The translations under genes and the position numbers were made by a program. DNA of 64,000 nt from GWF2-38-69 sp965228125. GTDB lineage: Bacteria > Verrucomicrobiota > Lentisphaeria > Victivallales > GWF2-38-69. The stretch spans positions 372,001 to 436,000 of the forward strand of contig OZ245791.1 of assembly GCA_965228125.1 (NCBI GenBank). Reading direction: 5' to 3'. Under the pieces are notes generated by a model. The model did no database searches, was not told the origin of the DNA, and worked only from the letters and a program-made list of their open reading frames with translations. How positions within the stretch are numbered: the stretch's first letter is position 1; every line of letters begins with the position of its first letter. Shown piece after piece: positions 32,907 through 41,890 of the stretch.

Positions 32907-33686
32907 ATGTCCCTTGTAATAAAAGAGATTGATGGTTGTGTCGGAACAATCACGTTAAATGACTCCAAAAGGCTTAATTCACTAAGCACTGAAATAATTG
33001 GAGAAGTCATAACAGCTCTCAAAGAATTCAAAATCCAAAAACTCAGGTCTGTCGTAATCAAAGCCCCGAAAGGAGCAAAGGTTTTCTCAGCGGGACACAA
33101 TGTCAGAGAACTTCCTATGGGAATTACCGATCCTCTTACCTATAATGATCCTTTGAGAAGGGTCATAAGAGCTATTCAAAAACACCCCTGCCCTGTAATA
33201 GCTATGATAGAAGGCAGTGTGTGGGGCGGAGCATGCGAAATGGTTATGAGCTGTGATATCCTTATTTCTTCTGATAAGTCTACATTCGCAATTACTCCTG
33301 CAAAACTCGGAGTCCCATACGATATTGTAGGAGTTCTTAACTTCATGAAAAGCGTCAATCTCCCTCTAATAAAGGAAATTTTATTTACAGCTCAGCCTAT
33401 CTCTGCTCAGAGAGCCGTTTCAATTGGAATGATCAACCATGCTGTACCGGATGAAGAACTAGAAAAATTTACAAATGATATGGTAGGTATAATAGTTAAG
33501 AACGCTCCTCTTGCTATATCAGTCATAAAAGAAGAATTGAGAGTGCTTTCCAACGCCACACAATTAACTCCAAATGCATTTGAAAAAATTCAGGCAGGGC
33601 GCAGGCATGTTTATAACAGTTCTGATTATAAAGAGGGGCTGCAAGCATTTTTCGAAAAAAGAAGGCCAGTTTTCAAAGGCGAATGA
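32907..33686 (+). CDS. scpB: Methylmalonyl-CoA decarboxylase, crotonase type
   Basis: This 259-residue enzyme decarboxylates methylmalonyl-CoA to propionyl-CoA without biotin. KVFSAGHNVRELP near 66-78, EGSVWGGACEMVMSCDILI and FAITPAKLGVPYDIVGV follow the E. coli YgfG (ScpB) pattern closely. VIKEELRVL and a final FFEKRRPVFKGE are also shared. It lies 17 bases after the mutase in the same operon. The window therefore encodes two routes from methylmalonyl-CoA to propionyl-CoA, this soluble one and the biotin-dependent set on the other strand. Confidence 0.93.
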   Translation: MSLVIKEIDGCVGTITLNDSKRLNSLSTEIIGEVITALKEFKIQKLRSVVIKAPKGAKVFSAGHNVRELPMGITDPLTYNDPLRRVIRAIQKHPCPVIAMIEGSVWGGACEMVMSCDILISSDKSTFAITPAKLGVPYDIVGVLNFMKSVNLPLIKEILFTAQPISAQRAVSIGMINHAVPDEELEKFTNDMVGIIVKNAPLAISVIKEELRVLSNATQLTPNAFEKIQAGRRHVYNSSDYKEGLQAFFEKRRPVFKGE

Positions 33687-33803
33687 GACTCTCTCAAAAT
33701 ACAAGCTATTGAATGTTTAGAGATGCAGAGTGTACAGGGCAAAATCACTAAATTTGGAATCATTCAGTAGCAATTGAGCGAATTTCATTTATGGTGTCAT
33801 AAT

Positions 33804-34349
33804 ATGAAAATTATCGAAGGCAAACTTAAAGGCATTCTTATAATAGAACCCGATGTCTTTGCAGACAATCGAGGTTTTTTCCTAGAAAGTTACAGCAAAA
33901 AAAAATATCAAGAACTTGGAATAAAATGCGAGTTCGTACAAGACAACCATTCCGCTTCAACTAAAGGCACGTTGCGGGGAGTGCACTGGCAGCTAAATCC
34001 AGGACAAGCCAAATTAGTCAGGGTCACGCTTGGCGAAGTTTTTGATGTAGTCGTGGATATTAGAAGGGACTCGCCAACATTCGGCAAATGGGAAGGATTC
34101 AATTTAAGTGCCGAGAACAAAAAACAACTTTTCGTACCTGTCGGATTCGCTCACAGTTTCTGCGTGTTAAGTGAAAAAGCAGAGTTCATTTATAAGTGTG
34201 ATACATATTATTCACCAAAAGATGAACGTGGATTTATGTGGAATGACCCCACTATCGGCATTAAATGGCCTATCAACTCCCCTGTACTCTCTCAGAGAGA
34301 TTTAAAACAGCCTTTTTTTAGTAAAATCTCTCCCTCAGACCTTTTTTGA
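33804..34349 (+). CDS. rfbC: dTDP-4-dehydrorhamnose 3,5-epimerase
   Basis: This 181-residue cupin enzyme makes dTDP-4-keto-L-rhamnose. IIEPDVFADNRGFFLESYSKKKY is the family opening. HSASTKGTLRGVHWQLNPGQ holds the catalytic His and RGxHxQ block, and FVPVGFAHSFCVLSEKAEFIYKC is the active-site barrel. WNDPTIGIKWP ends the core. I start at the ATG at 33804; a TTG frame from 33774 has no support. The other rhamnose genes are not adjacent. It stands between the propionate operon and the EF-G-like gene. Confidence 0.93.
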   Translation: MKIIEGKLKGILIIEPDVFADNRGFFLESYSKKKYQELGIKCEFVQDNHSASTKGTLRGVHWQLNPGQAKLVRVTLGEVFDVVVDIRRDSPTFGKWEGFNLSAENKKQLFVPVGFAHSFCVLSEKAEFIYKCDTYYSPKDERGFMWNDPTIGIKWPINSPVLSQRDLKQPFFSKISPSDLF

Positions 34350-34458
34350 AATAAAAAACGTTTTTGCTTTTTGAATTACTTCTTTATACTACTATAATTA
34401 CAAATTTAGTGTTTTATAAATATTAACAAAAATAAACTTCTTGGAGAAACCAATTGCT

Positions 34459-36471
34459 ATGACTATTTCAGCAGCCAGCGTTAGAAATTTTTCAGTATCA
34501 GGACATTTGCGCTCAGGAAAAACTTCACTTTGCGATTTGATCCTGTTCAAATCCGGTAAGGTTGACAGACTGGGAAAAGTCACCGACAAAACAAGCATAT
34601 CTGACTATACTCCTGAGGAACAACTCAAACTCAGCAGTATCTATTCGACAGTACTTAACTGCAAATGGAAAGATATTTGTTTCTTCTTCATGGATACTCC
34701 AGGCTATGGAGAGTTCATAGCCGAGCCTATTACAGCGATTGCCAATTCTGATATGAACATTATTGTCGTTGATGCTGTTGACGGCGTCCAAGTTGGCACG
34801 AACCGCTCATGGAAAATAGCTAAAAACAACAAACTTCCTGTCGCTTTCTTCATCAATGGCCTTGACAAAGATATGGCTGATTTCGACAAGGTGCTTTCTC
34901 AGATCCAGGAAAGTTTCGGAAAAACTGTCTGTGTCCCTGTAGTCATTCCTGATTCCAGCGGAGCTTCTTTTTCCTCCGTATTCAATATTCTTAAAACACA
35001 AAATCCGACCGGCGATGCAAAAAGCTATCTGGAAAAAATTACTGATTCCGTTGCTGAATCTGATGAAGAATTAATGATGAAATATTTGGACGGCACAAAA
35101 TTAACCGATGAAGAAATTTCGAGCGGCCTCAAAAAAGCAATTCAGGCAGGTTCATTCGTTCCTGTATTTGCCGGCAGTGCCGCAAAAGATATCGGAGTAG
35201 AAGACCTTCTCAACGGAATGGTCGATTTAATGCCCAGTCCTCTTTCCAGAACCCTGACAGATAAAGATGACAATAAAATAGTTGTCTCTGAAAATGGTAC
35301 AGGGATAGCAAAAGTATTCAAAACTACCAACGATGCATTTCTTGGGCAGTTAGTATTCTTTAGAGTTTACAGCGGCACATTTAACTCAGACACAGAAGTT
35401 GTTAATGTTTCGAAAAATACAAAAGAAAGATTCGGCACGATACTTCTGGTAAACGGCAAAACTCAGGAAAAAGTCACTTCAGCAGTTCCTGGCATGATCG
35501 GCGCTATGGTAAAGCTGAAAAACACCTTGCTTGATAACACATTGGGAAGTGCTTCTTCCGCTCCAGAGCTTCCGAACATGAACTTCCCTACCCCAGTGAT
35601 GTCCTATGCTCTTACAGCAGTTAAAAGCGGCGAAGAAGACAAAATTGCATCCGGTCTAAATAAATTGTCTGCCAATGATCCTACTCTTAAATTGGAAAGG
35701 CATCCTGAGACCCATGAAATGCTCTTATCAGGAATGGGCGATCAGCATCTCTCTCTAGCTATTAAAAAACTAAAGGAAGACAGTAAAGTTGACGTAAATA
35801 TAGCAAACCCAAAGATTCCTTATAGAGAAACTGTTACAGCTCTTGGAGAAGGACACTACAGACACAAGAAACAGTCTGGTGGACACGGACAGTTTGCTGA
35901 AGTTTACCTTAAAGTTTCTCCGAATGCCGAAGGTTATGCATTTGTCAACGACATAGTAGGAGGAAGCATCCCTAGAAACTTCATTCCGGCTGTAGAAAAG
36001 GGTGTGCTCGAAGCAATGGTGGACGGACCTCTTGCAGGATGCAATGTTGAGAATGTAAAAGTCTCTGTTTACGATGGAAAATTCCATGATGTTGACTCTT
36101 CTGAAATGGCATTCAAAATTGCGTCAAGAGCAGCTTTCAGGGATGCAGTTGAAAAAGCAAAACCTATCCTGCTCGAGCCTATTCAAAACGTCAGAATTTT
36201 TATACCTGACAAGTATATGGGAGACATAAGCGGCGACCTCAATCAAAAACGCGGACGCATTCTCGGAATGGAAGTTGAAGAAGGCATTCAGATAGTAAAA
36301 GCTGAAGTTCCATTGGCTGAACTTGCTAAATATGCTACCGAATTAAGAAGTATTACTCAAGGTAATGGTTCGTTCGAAATGAGTTTTGCCAGATACGAAA
36401 TGGTGCCTTCCAATGTAGCCAAGGAAATCATAGACAAACATAAGAAAGAACTTGAGGCTGAAAAAGAATAA
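34459..36471 (+). CDS. EF-G-like translational GTPase (FusA2-type paralogue)
   Basis: This 670-residue protein has the five-domain EF-G layout but belongs to the EF-G-like branch found in Thermotogae and Actinobacteria. The P-loop is GHLRSGKT (residues 15-22), switch 2 reads DTPGYGEF (79-86, Tyr in place of the catalytic His, as usual in this branch), and the guanine-specificity motif is NGLD (133-136) instead of NKxD. The domain IV sequence YRHKKQSGGHGQFAEV is clear. It is unlikely to be the main translocase; a stress, ribosome-recycling or regulatory role is possible. GGAG precedes the ATG at 34459. Confidence 0.85.
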   Translation: MTISAASVRNFSVSGHLRSGKTSLCDLILFKSGKVDRLGKVTDKTSISDYTPEEQLKLSSIYSTVLNCKWKDICFFFMDTPGYGEFIAEPITAIANSDMNIIVVDAVDGVQVGTNRSWKIAKNNKLPVAFFINGLDKDMADFDKVLSQIQESFGKTVCVPVVIPDSSGASFSSVFNILKTQNPTGDAKSYLEKITDSVAESDEELMMKYLDGTKLTDEEISSGLKKAIQAGSFVPVFAGSAAKDIGVEDLLNGMVDLMPSPLSRTLTDKDDNKIVVSENGTGIAKVFKTTNDAFLGQLVFFRVYSGTFNSDTEVVNVSKNTKERFGTILLVNGKTQEKVTSAVPGMIGAMVKLKNTLLDNTLGSASSAPELPNMNFPTPVMSYALTAVKSGEEDKIASGLNKLSANDPTLKLERHPETHEMLLSGMGDQHLSLAIKKLKEDSKVDVNIANPKIPYRETVTALGEGHYRHKKQSGGHGQFAEVYLKVSPNAEGYAFVNDIVGGSIPRNFIPAVEKGVLEAMVDGPLAGCNVENVKVSVYDGKFHDVDSSEMAFKIASRAAFRDAVEKAKPILLEPIQNVRIFIPDKYMGDISGDLNQKRGRILGMEVEEGIQIVKAEVPLAELAKYATELRSITQGNGSFEMSFARYEMVPSNVAKEIIDKHKKELEAEKE

Positions 36472-36484
36472 TTTTATTTTCCTA

Positions 36485-36509
36485 CAGCACTCTATATTTC
36501 AGAGTGCTG
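36485..36509 (+). terminator. Hairpin between the EF-G-like gene and rpsA
   Basis: A perfect 9-bp stem (36485-36493 with 36501-36509) and 7-base loop lie in the leader of rpsA. No T-run follows on either strand, so it may be a weak terminator or a regulatory structure of the S1 leader. Confidence 0.4.
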
Positions 36510-36559
36510 AGTATTATTAACAATTAAACACAAACAATCTAAACGGAAAACAACAAACA

Positions 36560-38332
36560 ATGTCACAACAAAACAAACAACAAACCACTAACGATCAAAA
36601 CAATTTACCTCTGCTCCTTGACCTTGACAACATGCCTTCCATGGACTCCCTCCTCAGCGACACGACGAGTTCTATAGGGTATAAAGAAGGCTCCATTATC
36701 AAAGGCAGAATAGCCGAAAAACGCGACAATGGAATACTCGTTGACATCGGGTGCAAAGCAGAAGGATTCATTTCAAAAGATGAATTCAAGGATTGGGATT
36801 CCATAGCAGTAGACGAAATAATAGATGTTTTTCTCGAACAAATAGAAGACAACAGACATCAACCTGTGTTAAGCATTCAGAAAGCCACCTTCTCTAAAGA
36901 CTGGGCAAAAATTACTGAAAACTATAAGGAAGGCAGCATAACAAAGGGAACAATGAAACACCGCGTCAAAGGCGGCATAATCGTTGATGTTGACGGCATT
37001 GAAGCATTCCTGCCTGGTTCGCAAATTGATGTTGCGCCAGTTAAAGACATGGATGCTCTTATTGGCCTCGAGTTTGATTTTAAGATAGTAAAAATTAATG
37101 AAGAAAGAAAAAATATAGTCGTATCAAGAAGAGAACTGCTTGAAGCAGACAGAGCCGACAAGAGGGCTAATATTCTTAAGAACATTACAAAAGGAAATGT
37201 CTATAAAGGCGTTATCAAGAACATTACAGATTTCGGCGCATTTATTGATATGGGCGGGGTTGATGGACTATTGCATATTACTGATATGTCATGGGGAAGA
37301 ATCAATCACCCTTCAGAACTTGTTCAGGTCGGACAGGAAATCGAAGTTGTTGTTCTCGACATTGACTTTACCAAGGAAAGACTTTCTCTTGGGCTAAAAC
37401 AAAAATCAAAGAACCCATGGGAAACTGTTGCTGAAAAATATCCTATCGGCACAAAGATTAAGGGTAAAGTTGTCAACATCATGCCTTATGGTGCGTTTGT
37501 TGAAGTGGAAACAGGTATTGAAGGATTGATTCATGTATCTGAAATGTCATGGACTAAGAGAATCAGCAAGCCTACCGAAATGGTAAAATTAGGCGATGAA
37601 GTCGAAGCCGTTGTTCTTGATATTCAACCTGAAACCAAAAAAATATCGCTTGGGTTGCGTCAGACGACACAAAACCCATGGGAAGTCATAGCTACAAAGT
37701 ATCCGGTTGGAAGCAAAATCAAAGGTAATGTCAGAAATATGACCAGCTACGGCGCATTCATTGAAATCGAAAACGACATCGACGGAATGATACATGTATC
37801 TGATATGTCTTGGACACGCAAAATAAACAACCCGACTGAAGTGTTGAAAATCGGGGATGAAGTAGAAGCTGTTGTTCTTGCCATAGACATTTCTCAGCAG
37901 AGAATTTCTCTCGGGATGAAACAGCTTGATACTGATCCTTGGCAGGATATCGAAAACATCTACAAAATAGGCGATGTCGTTACGGGCAAAGTTTCCAAGA
38001 TTACAGCTTTCGGTGCATTTGTAGAGCTCAGCAACAAAATTGACGGACTTGTCCATGTATCTCAGATTACTGAAGAACATGTGGAAAGAGTCAAAGACGT
38101 ACTTGATATCGGGCAGGAAATTAAGGCCAGGGTTATCAAGATAGACAAACCTGAAAGACGAATCGGACTAAGCATTAAGGCAGCCAATAAAGAGCATGTC
38201 AATGAAGAAGAGCTCAAAGTGGTTGGCGAACAGGTAGCAGAAGCCCTCCGTTCAGGTGAAGCCCTTGTAGGATTCGGCGAAGCTCTTGAAAACTCAGGGT
38301 TCAAAAGCATAGATACTAATTCACAACTCTAA
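36560..38332 (+). CDS. rpsA: 30S ribosomal protein S1
   Basis: This 590-residue protein binds mRNA and helps the 30S subunit start translation. Six S1 (OB-fold) domains follow each other, recognisable by repeats such as KGVIKNITDFGAFIDMGG, GLLHITDMSWGRINHP, KGKVVNIMPYGAFVEVE and GNVRNMTSYGAFIEIE. Each of the later domains ends in a motif like RISLGMKQ. The first two are the shorter ribosome-binding type. The gene has no good Shine-Dalgarno sequence, common for S1 genes. A perfect palindromic terminator follows. Confidence 0.95.
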   Translation: MSQQNKQQTTNDQNNLPLLLDLDNMPSMDSLLSDTTSSIGYKEGSIIKGRIAEKRDNGILVDIGCKAEGFISKDEFKDWDSIAVDEIIDVFLEQIEDNRHQPVLSIQKATFSKDWAKITENYKEGSITKGTMKHRVKGGIIVDVDGIEAFLPGSQIDVAPVKDMDALIGLEFDFKIVKINEERKNIVVSRRELLEADRADKRANILKNITKGNVYKGVIKNITDFGAFIDMGGVDGLLHITDMSWGRINHPSELVQVGQEIEVVVLDIDFTKERLSLGLKQKSKNPWETVAEKYPIGTKIKGKVVNIMPYGAFVEVETGIEGLIHVSEMSWTKRISKPTEMVKLGDEVEAVVLDIQPETKKISLGLRQTTQNPWEVIATKYPVGSKIKGNVRNMTSYGAFIEIENDIDGMIHVSDMSWTRKINNPTEVLKIGDEVEAVVLAIDISQQRISLGMKQLDTDPWQDIENIYKIGDVVTGKVSKITAFGAFVELSNKIDGLVHVSQITEEHVERVKDVLDIGQEIKARVIKIDKPERRIGLSIKAANKEHVNEEELKVVGEQVAEALRSGEALVGFGEALENSGFKSIDTNSQL

Positions 38333-38345
38333 CTTCAAATGAGAG

Positions 38346-38379
38346 ATATTGATGAGGAATTCCTCATCAATATTTTTTT
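38346..38379 (+). terminator. Rho-independent terminator after rpsA
   Basis: A perfect palindrome of 28 bases (14-bp arms, 38346-38359 with 38360-38373) is followed by seven T. It separates rpsA from yajC-secDF. Confidence 0.85.
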
Positions 38380-38414
38380 GACTAAATAATAAAATAATAT
38401 AAAGGTTTTTTACT

Positions 38415-38753
38415 ATGAATTTTTTAACTCTTGCTACAGAAGCCGCTCCTAGCACTGGCGGACTCCAAGGAATGCTCGTAAGTTTCGGTCCATTTATTCT
38501 TATAATCGTAGTCATGTACTTCCTTCTCTTCAGGTCACAAAGCAAAAAGGCTAAAGAACGCCAGAAGATGCTTGACGCAATTAGAGCTGGAGACAAAGTT
38601 CTCACAGCCGGCGGAGTCATCGGCGTGGTTGCTTCTATTAAAGAAAAAACCATGTCTATCAAAATTGCCGAAAATGTAAAAGTCGAAGTAATGAGAAGCT
38701 CTGTAAACGGCGTACTTGAAAAAGGCGAAGATCAGGGAAAAACTGTAGAATAA
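38415..38753 (+). CDS. yajC: Preprotein translocase subunit YajC
   Basis: This 112-residue inner-membrane protein has one transmembrane helix (LVSFGPFILIIVVMYFLLF) and then the YajC pattern FRSQSKKAKERQKMLDAIRAGDKVLTAGG and IGVVASIKE. It associates with SecDF and assists protein export. The next gene encodes the SecDF fusion, 19 bases downstream, so the two form one operon. Confidence 0.93.
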   Translation: MNFLTLATEAAPSTGGLQGMLVSFGPFILIIVVMYFLLFRSQSKKAKERQKMLDAIRAGDKVLTAGGVIGVVASIKEKTMSIKIAENVKVEVMRSSVNGVLEKGEDQGKTVE

Positions 38754-38772
38754 CTAAAGGCAATTTAACCAA

Positions 38773-41280
38773 ATGAGCAAACCAGTCCTAGCAAGAATCA
38801 TAATTGTATTGATCATTATAGCTATTTTCGCATGGTCAATGTTTCCATTGCATCAGCAGAATTTCTATAAGGTTTTAGCATCCCTGTCAAATAACAGCCC
38901 TGAGATAGTCAAGGTTATTGGCCTCGCTGAGAAAAAGCAAACTCAAGACCCAAATCTTTATCCGTCTGTAGCAGTCGATGAAGCAGCAAAAGAGCTCAAT
39001 ATTGACATGGCTAACTACCTGAATGTGAAAGATGTTTTAACTAATGCTGATGTACTAAGATTCGTAAGATCTAAATGCGCCAGCTCTATTAAGCTGGGAC
39101 TGGATTTAAATGGTGGAACAGAATTTGATGTGAGCGTTGTACCCAACAAAGCTACAACAGACTCTGAAAAAGCCTCTCTTAAAGATGTTTCCATACCTCA
39201 ACTAAGAGACAGAGTTATGGAAATTCTCAGAAACAGGATAAACAAATCGGGTTTAGTGGAGCCGGAAATAGCCGCTGAAGGAACAAACAGGATATCCATA
39301 AAAATACCTGTTTCCACAGAAGAGCAAAAAAAAGAATACATGAAGTTAATTCAGATGTCTGCTCGTCTGGAATTCAGGCTTGTGGCAGCTAATAACGAGC
39401 AGTTGGTTTCTCAGTATGAAGCTGCTCCCCAAAACTTTGTACCCCCTGTTGGTGTCGAAAAAATGACAATGGTCACTTCTGACAGATTCGGGAAAAAGAG
39501 GACTGATACGGTATTTGTTCAGATTCACCCCGAAATGTCAGGAACTAATATTGTCAACGCATTTGTAACGGCCGATCAATACGGGCAGAGACAGATTGCC
39601 TTGGAATTTAACACTGCCGGAGCCGCAGAGTTCGGCAAAGTCACAAGCGCCAATGTCGGCAGAAGACTAGCTATAGTCCTTGACGGCACGTTGTATAGCG
39701 CGCCTACCATACAAAGCGCAATATATGGAGGGAATGCTTCGATTACTGGTGACTTCTCACAGGAAGAAGCCCAGAATGTAGCTACAGCCTTAGCTTGCGG
39801 CAACTTGCCGGCTACTATTAGAATTGACTCTACTTTCGACACGGCCCCTACACTAGGCAGAGAAGCAGTAAACAGCGGAATGATAGCTGGGATATGCGGT
39901 CTAATTGCCATCGCCCTTTTCATGCTCATTTATTATATGAAAGCAGGGCTGGTAGCCAACGTTGCTCTAGTTGTTAATGTGATATTAATAATGGGAGCTA
40001 TGGCTTCACTGGGTGCTACTCTTACCCTTCCTGGTATCGCAGGAATAATCCTGACAATGGGTATGGCTGTAGATGCTAATGTCCTTATATTTGAACGAAT
40101 TAGAGAAGAAATTGAGTCGAAGAAAACTCTTCTTAATGCCATAGATATAGGCTATAAAAGAGCCTTTGCTACAATCCTTGACTCAAATATTACTACTTTG
40201 ATAGTAGCTTTGGTACTTTATTGGCAGGGAACCGGTGCAGTAAAAGGTTTCGGTGCCACACTAAGCATAGGTATAGTTTGCAGTATATTCACTGCAGTCT
40301 TTGTGACCAGGCTCATCTTTGATATATATAACAAGTATTTCCATATCAAAGGATTGAGAATGTTAAGAATCTTCCATAATGTCAGAATAAAATTCTTGTC
40401 TCTATGGAAATACTGCATCACGATTTCCGCAGTCCTAATGATTGCGTCTGTTGTAATTGGCGTAGTAAGACATAGTTCTATGTTAAGTGTAGATTTCACT
40501 GGTGGAACTCAAATTATTATCAATTTTCAGAATTATGTCTCTCCTAGCAATGTAAAAAGTGCACTGGAAAAAGCCGGCTATGACGCTTCTATTTCTTATA
40601 AATATTCTCCTGTAGAAGGTAATAAACTTGAATTATTACTCAATAACAAAAATCAGGATACAGTTAAACAAAGCGGTGAGATGGCTAAAATAACAAATCT
40701 TCTAAATAAAGCATTTCCAAATGCCCAATATACAGATGGAACTGAAACTTCCATTGGAGGGTTTGTAGGCGCTGAATTTACTAAGTCTGCGATAATTGCA
40801 ACAATCATTTCTCTAATAGGCATACTCATCTATGTCACGTTGCGCTTCGAGTTCACTTATTCCATTTCCGCAATAATAGCACTTTTGCACGACCTTATTA
40901 TTGGAACTGGAGTGCTTCTAGCATTTGATAGGCAAATAACCCTTACAGTTATTGCTGCGTTGCTTACAGTTGCAGGGTATTCAGTCAATGATACAATTAT
41001 CGTATTTGACAGAATAAGGGAAAATCTCAAGCTCCGCAAGGATATAAGTTATCGTGAAATAATAGATTTGAGTATTAACCAGACATTAAGCAGAACAGTT
41101 ATTACGTCTTTCCTGACATTTTTGGTAGTAGTCATGCTTTACTTCTTCGGAGGTGTGAGCATCAATAGTTTTGCGCTTGTAATGATGGCTGGAATAATAG
41201 TGGGAACTTACTCCTCAATATTTGTGGCCTCCCCGTTAATCGCCTACTGGCATAAAAAAATAGCGGGAATCAGAGACTAA
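38773..41280 (+). CDS. secDF: Protein translocase SecDF (fused SecD and SecF)
   Basis: This 835-residue protein joins SecD (about residues 1-515) and SecF (about 535-835) on one chain with twelve predicted membrane helices. SecD shows LGLDLNGGTEFDVSV, the periplasmic NRINKSGLVEPEI block and GMAVDANVLIFERIREE. SecF shows SVDFTGGTQI, GYSVNDTIIVFDRIREN and the final membrane bundle. It uses the proton or sodium gradient to pull proteins across the membrane after SecA. Fused SecDF is seen in several phyla. A terminator follows. Confidence 0.95.
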   Translation: MSKPVLARIIIVLIIIAIFAWSMFPLHQQNFYKVLASLSNNSPEIVKVIGLAEKKQTQDPNLYPSVAVDEAAKELNIDMANYLNVKDVLTNADVLRFVRSKCASSIKLGLDLNGGTEFDVSVVPNKATTDSEKASLKDVSIPQLRDRVMEILRNRINKSGLVEPEIAAEGTNRISIKIPVSTEEQKKEYMKLIQMSARLEFRLVAANNEQLVSQYEAAPQNFVPPVGVEKMTMVTSDRFGKKRTDTVFVQIHPEMSGTNIVNAFVTADQYGQRQIALEFNTAGAAEFGKVTSANVGRRLAIVLDGTLYSAPTIQSAIYGGNASITGDFSQEEAQNVATALACGNLPATIRIDSTFDTAPTLGREAVNSGMIAGICGLIAIALFMLIYYMKAGLVANVALVVNVILIMGAMASLGATLTLPGIAGIILTMGMAVDANVLIFERIREEIESKKTLLNAIDIGYKRAFATILDSNITTLIVALVLYWQGTGAVKGFGATLSIGIVCSIFTAVFVTRLIFDIYNKYFHIKGLRMLRIFHNVRIKFLSLWKYCITISAVLMIASVVIGVVRHSSMLSVDFTGGTQIIINFQNYVSPSNVKSALEKAGYDASISYKYSPVEGNKLELLLNNKNQDTVKQSGEMAKITNLLNKAFPNAQYTDGTETSIGGFVGAEFTKSAIIATIISLIGILIYVTLRFEFTYSISAIIALLHDLIIGTGVLLAFDRQITLTVIAALLTVAGYSVNDTIIVFDRIRENLKLRKDISYREIIDLSINQTLSRTVITSFLTFLVVVMLYFFGGVSINSFALVMMAGIIVGTYSSIFVASPLIAYWHKKIAGIRD

Positions 41281-41293
41281 TTATCACTCCAAT

Positions 41294-41325
41294 AGCCCGA
41301 TTAAATTTCGGGCTTTTATTTTTTT
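41294..41325 (+). terminator. Rho-independent terminator after secDF
   Basis: Arms AGCCCGA (41294-41300) and TCGGGCT (41308-41314) enclose a 7-base loop, and a T-rich run to 41325 follows. The LOG gene starts five bases beyond, so the hairpin takes the place of its leader. Confidence 0.8.
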
Positions 41326-41329
41326 GACT

Positions 41330-41881
41330 ATGCATAAAGAAATCAAAAGCATCTGCGTTTTCTGCGGATCCGACTTTGGGATAAGAGATGAATACGCTAA
41401 CGCTGCCGCCAGTTTAGGCAAGATTATGGCAAAAAGAGGATTTCGGCTCGTCTATGGCGGCGCAAAAATCGGACTCATGGGGATAATCGCAAAAAGCGTC
41501 ATTGAGAACGGCGGGCATGTAATAGGAATTATGCCTAAGCACTTGGCTGATTTGGAAATAGTATACAAAGACATTCCTGACATCCGTATAGTTAATACTA
41601 TGCATGAAAGAAAAGCTCTCATGGAGAGTATATCCGACGCATTTATAGCAATGCCGGGAGGAATGGGAACATTAGAGGAAATATTCGAAATTCTCACATG
41701 GGCAAAACTCCAGCTTCACAATAAGCCATGCGGTTTTTTGAACATACTGGGATATTACGACAAACTTATGGATTTTCTGAACCATGCAAAAAATGAAAAT
41801 TTCATAAAAGATGACTTTAATGCCTTATTTAAAATAGATGATGATATAGAATCTCTTTTGACAAAGCTTTCTCTTAATTGA
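41330..41881 (+). CDS. LOG-family protein (TIGR00730, cytokinin riboside 5'-monophosphate phosphoribohydrolase-like)
   Basis: This 183-residue Rossmann-fold protein has CVFCGSDFG near its start and the signature PGGMGTLEEIFEILTWAKL near residues 108-126. The LOG family cleaves nucleotide 5'-monophosphates to base plus ribose phosphate. I start at the ATG at 41330, because the TTG two codons upstream lies in the terminator tail. No Shine-Dalgarno sequence is present, since the upstream sequence is the secDF terminator. It may be read by leaderless initiation. Ten bases separate it from the next gene. Confidence 0.88.
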   Translation: MHKEIKSICVFCGSDFGIRDEYANAAASLGKIMAKRGFRLVYGGAKIGLMGIIAKSVIENGGHVIGIMPKHLADLEIVYKDIPDIRIVNTMHERKALMESISDAFIAMPGGMGTLEEIFEILTWAKLQLHNKPCGFLNILGYYDKLMDFLNHAKNENFIKDDFNALFKIDDDIESLLTKLSLN

Positions 41882-41890
41882 TATCAAATA

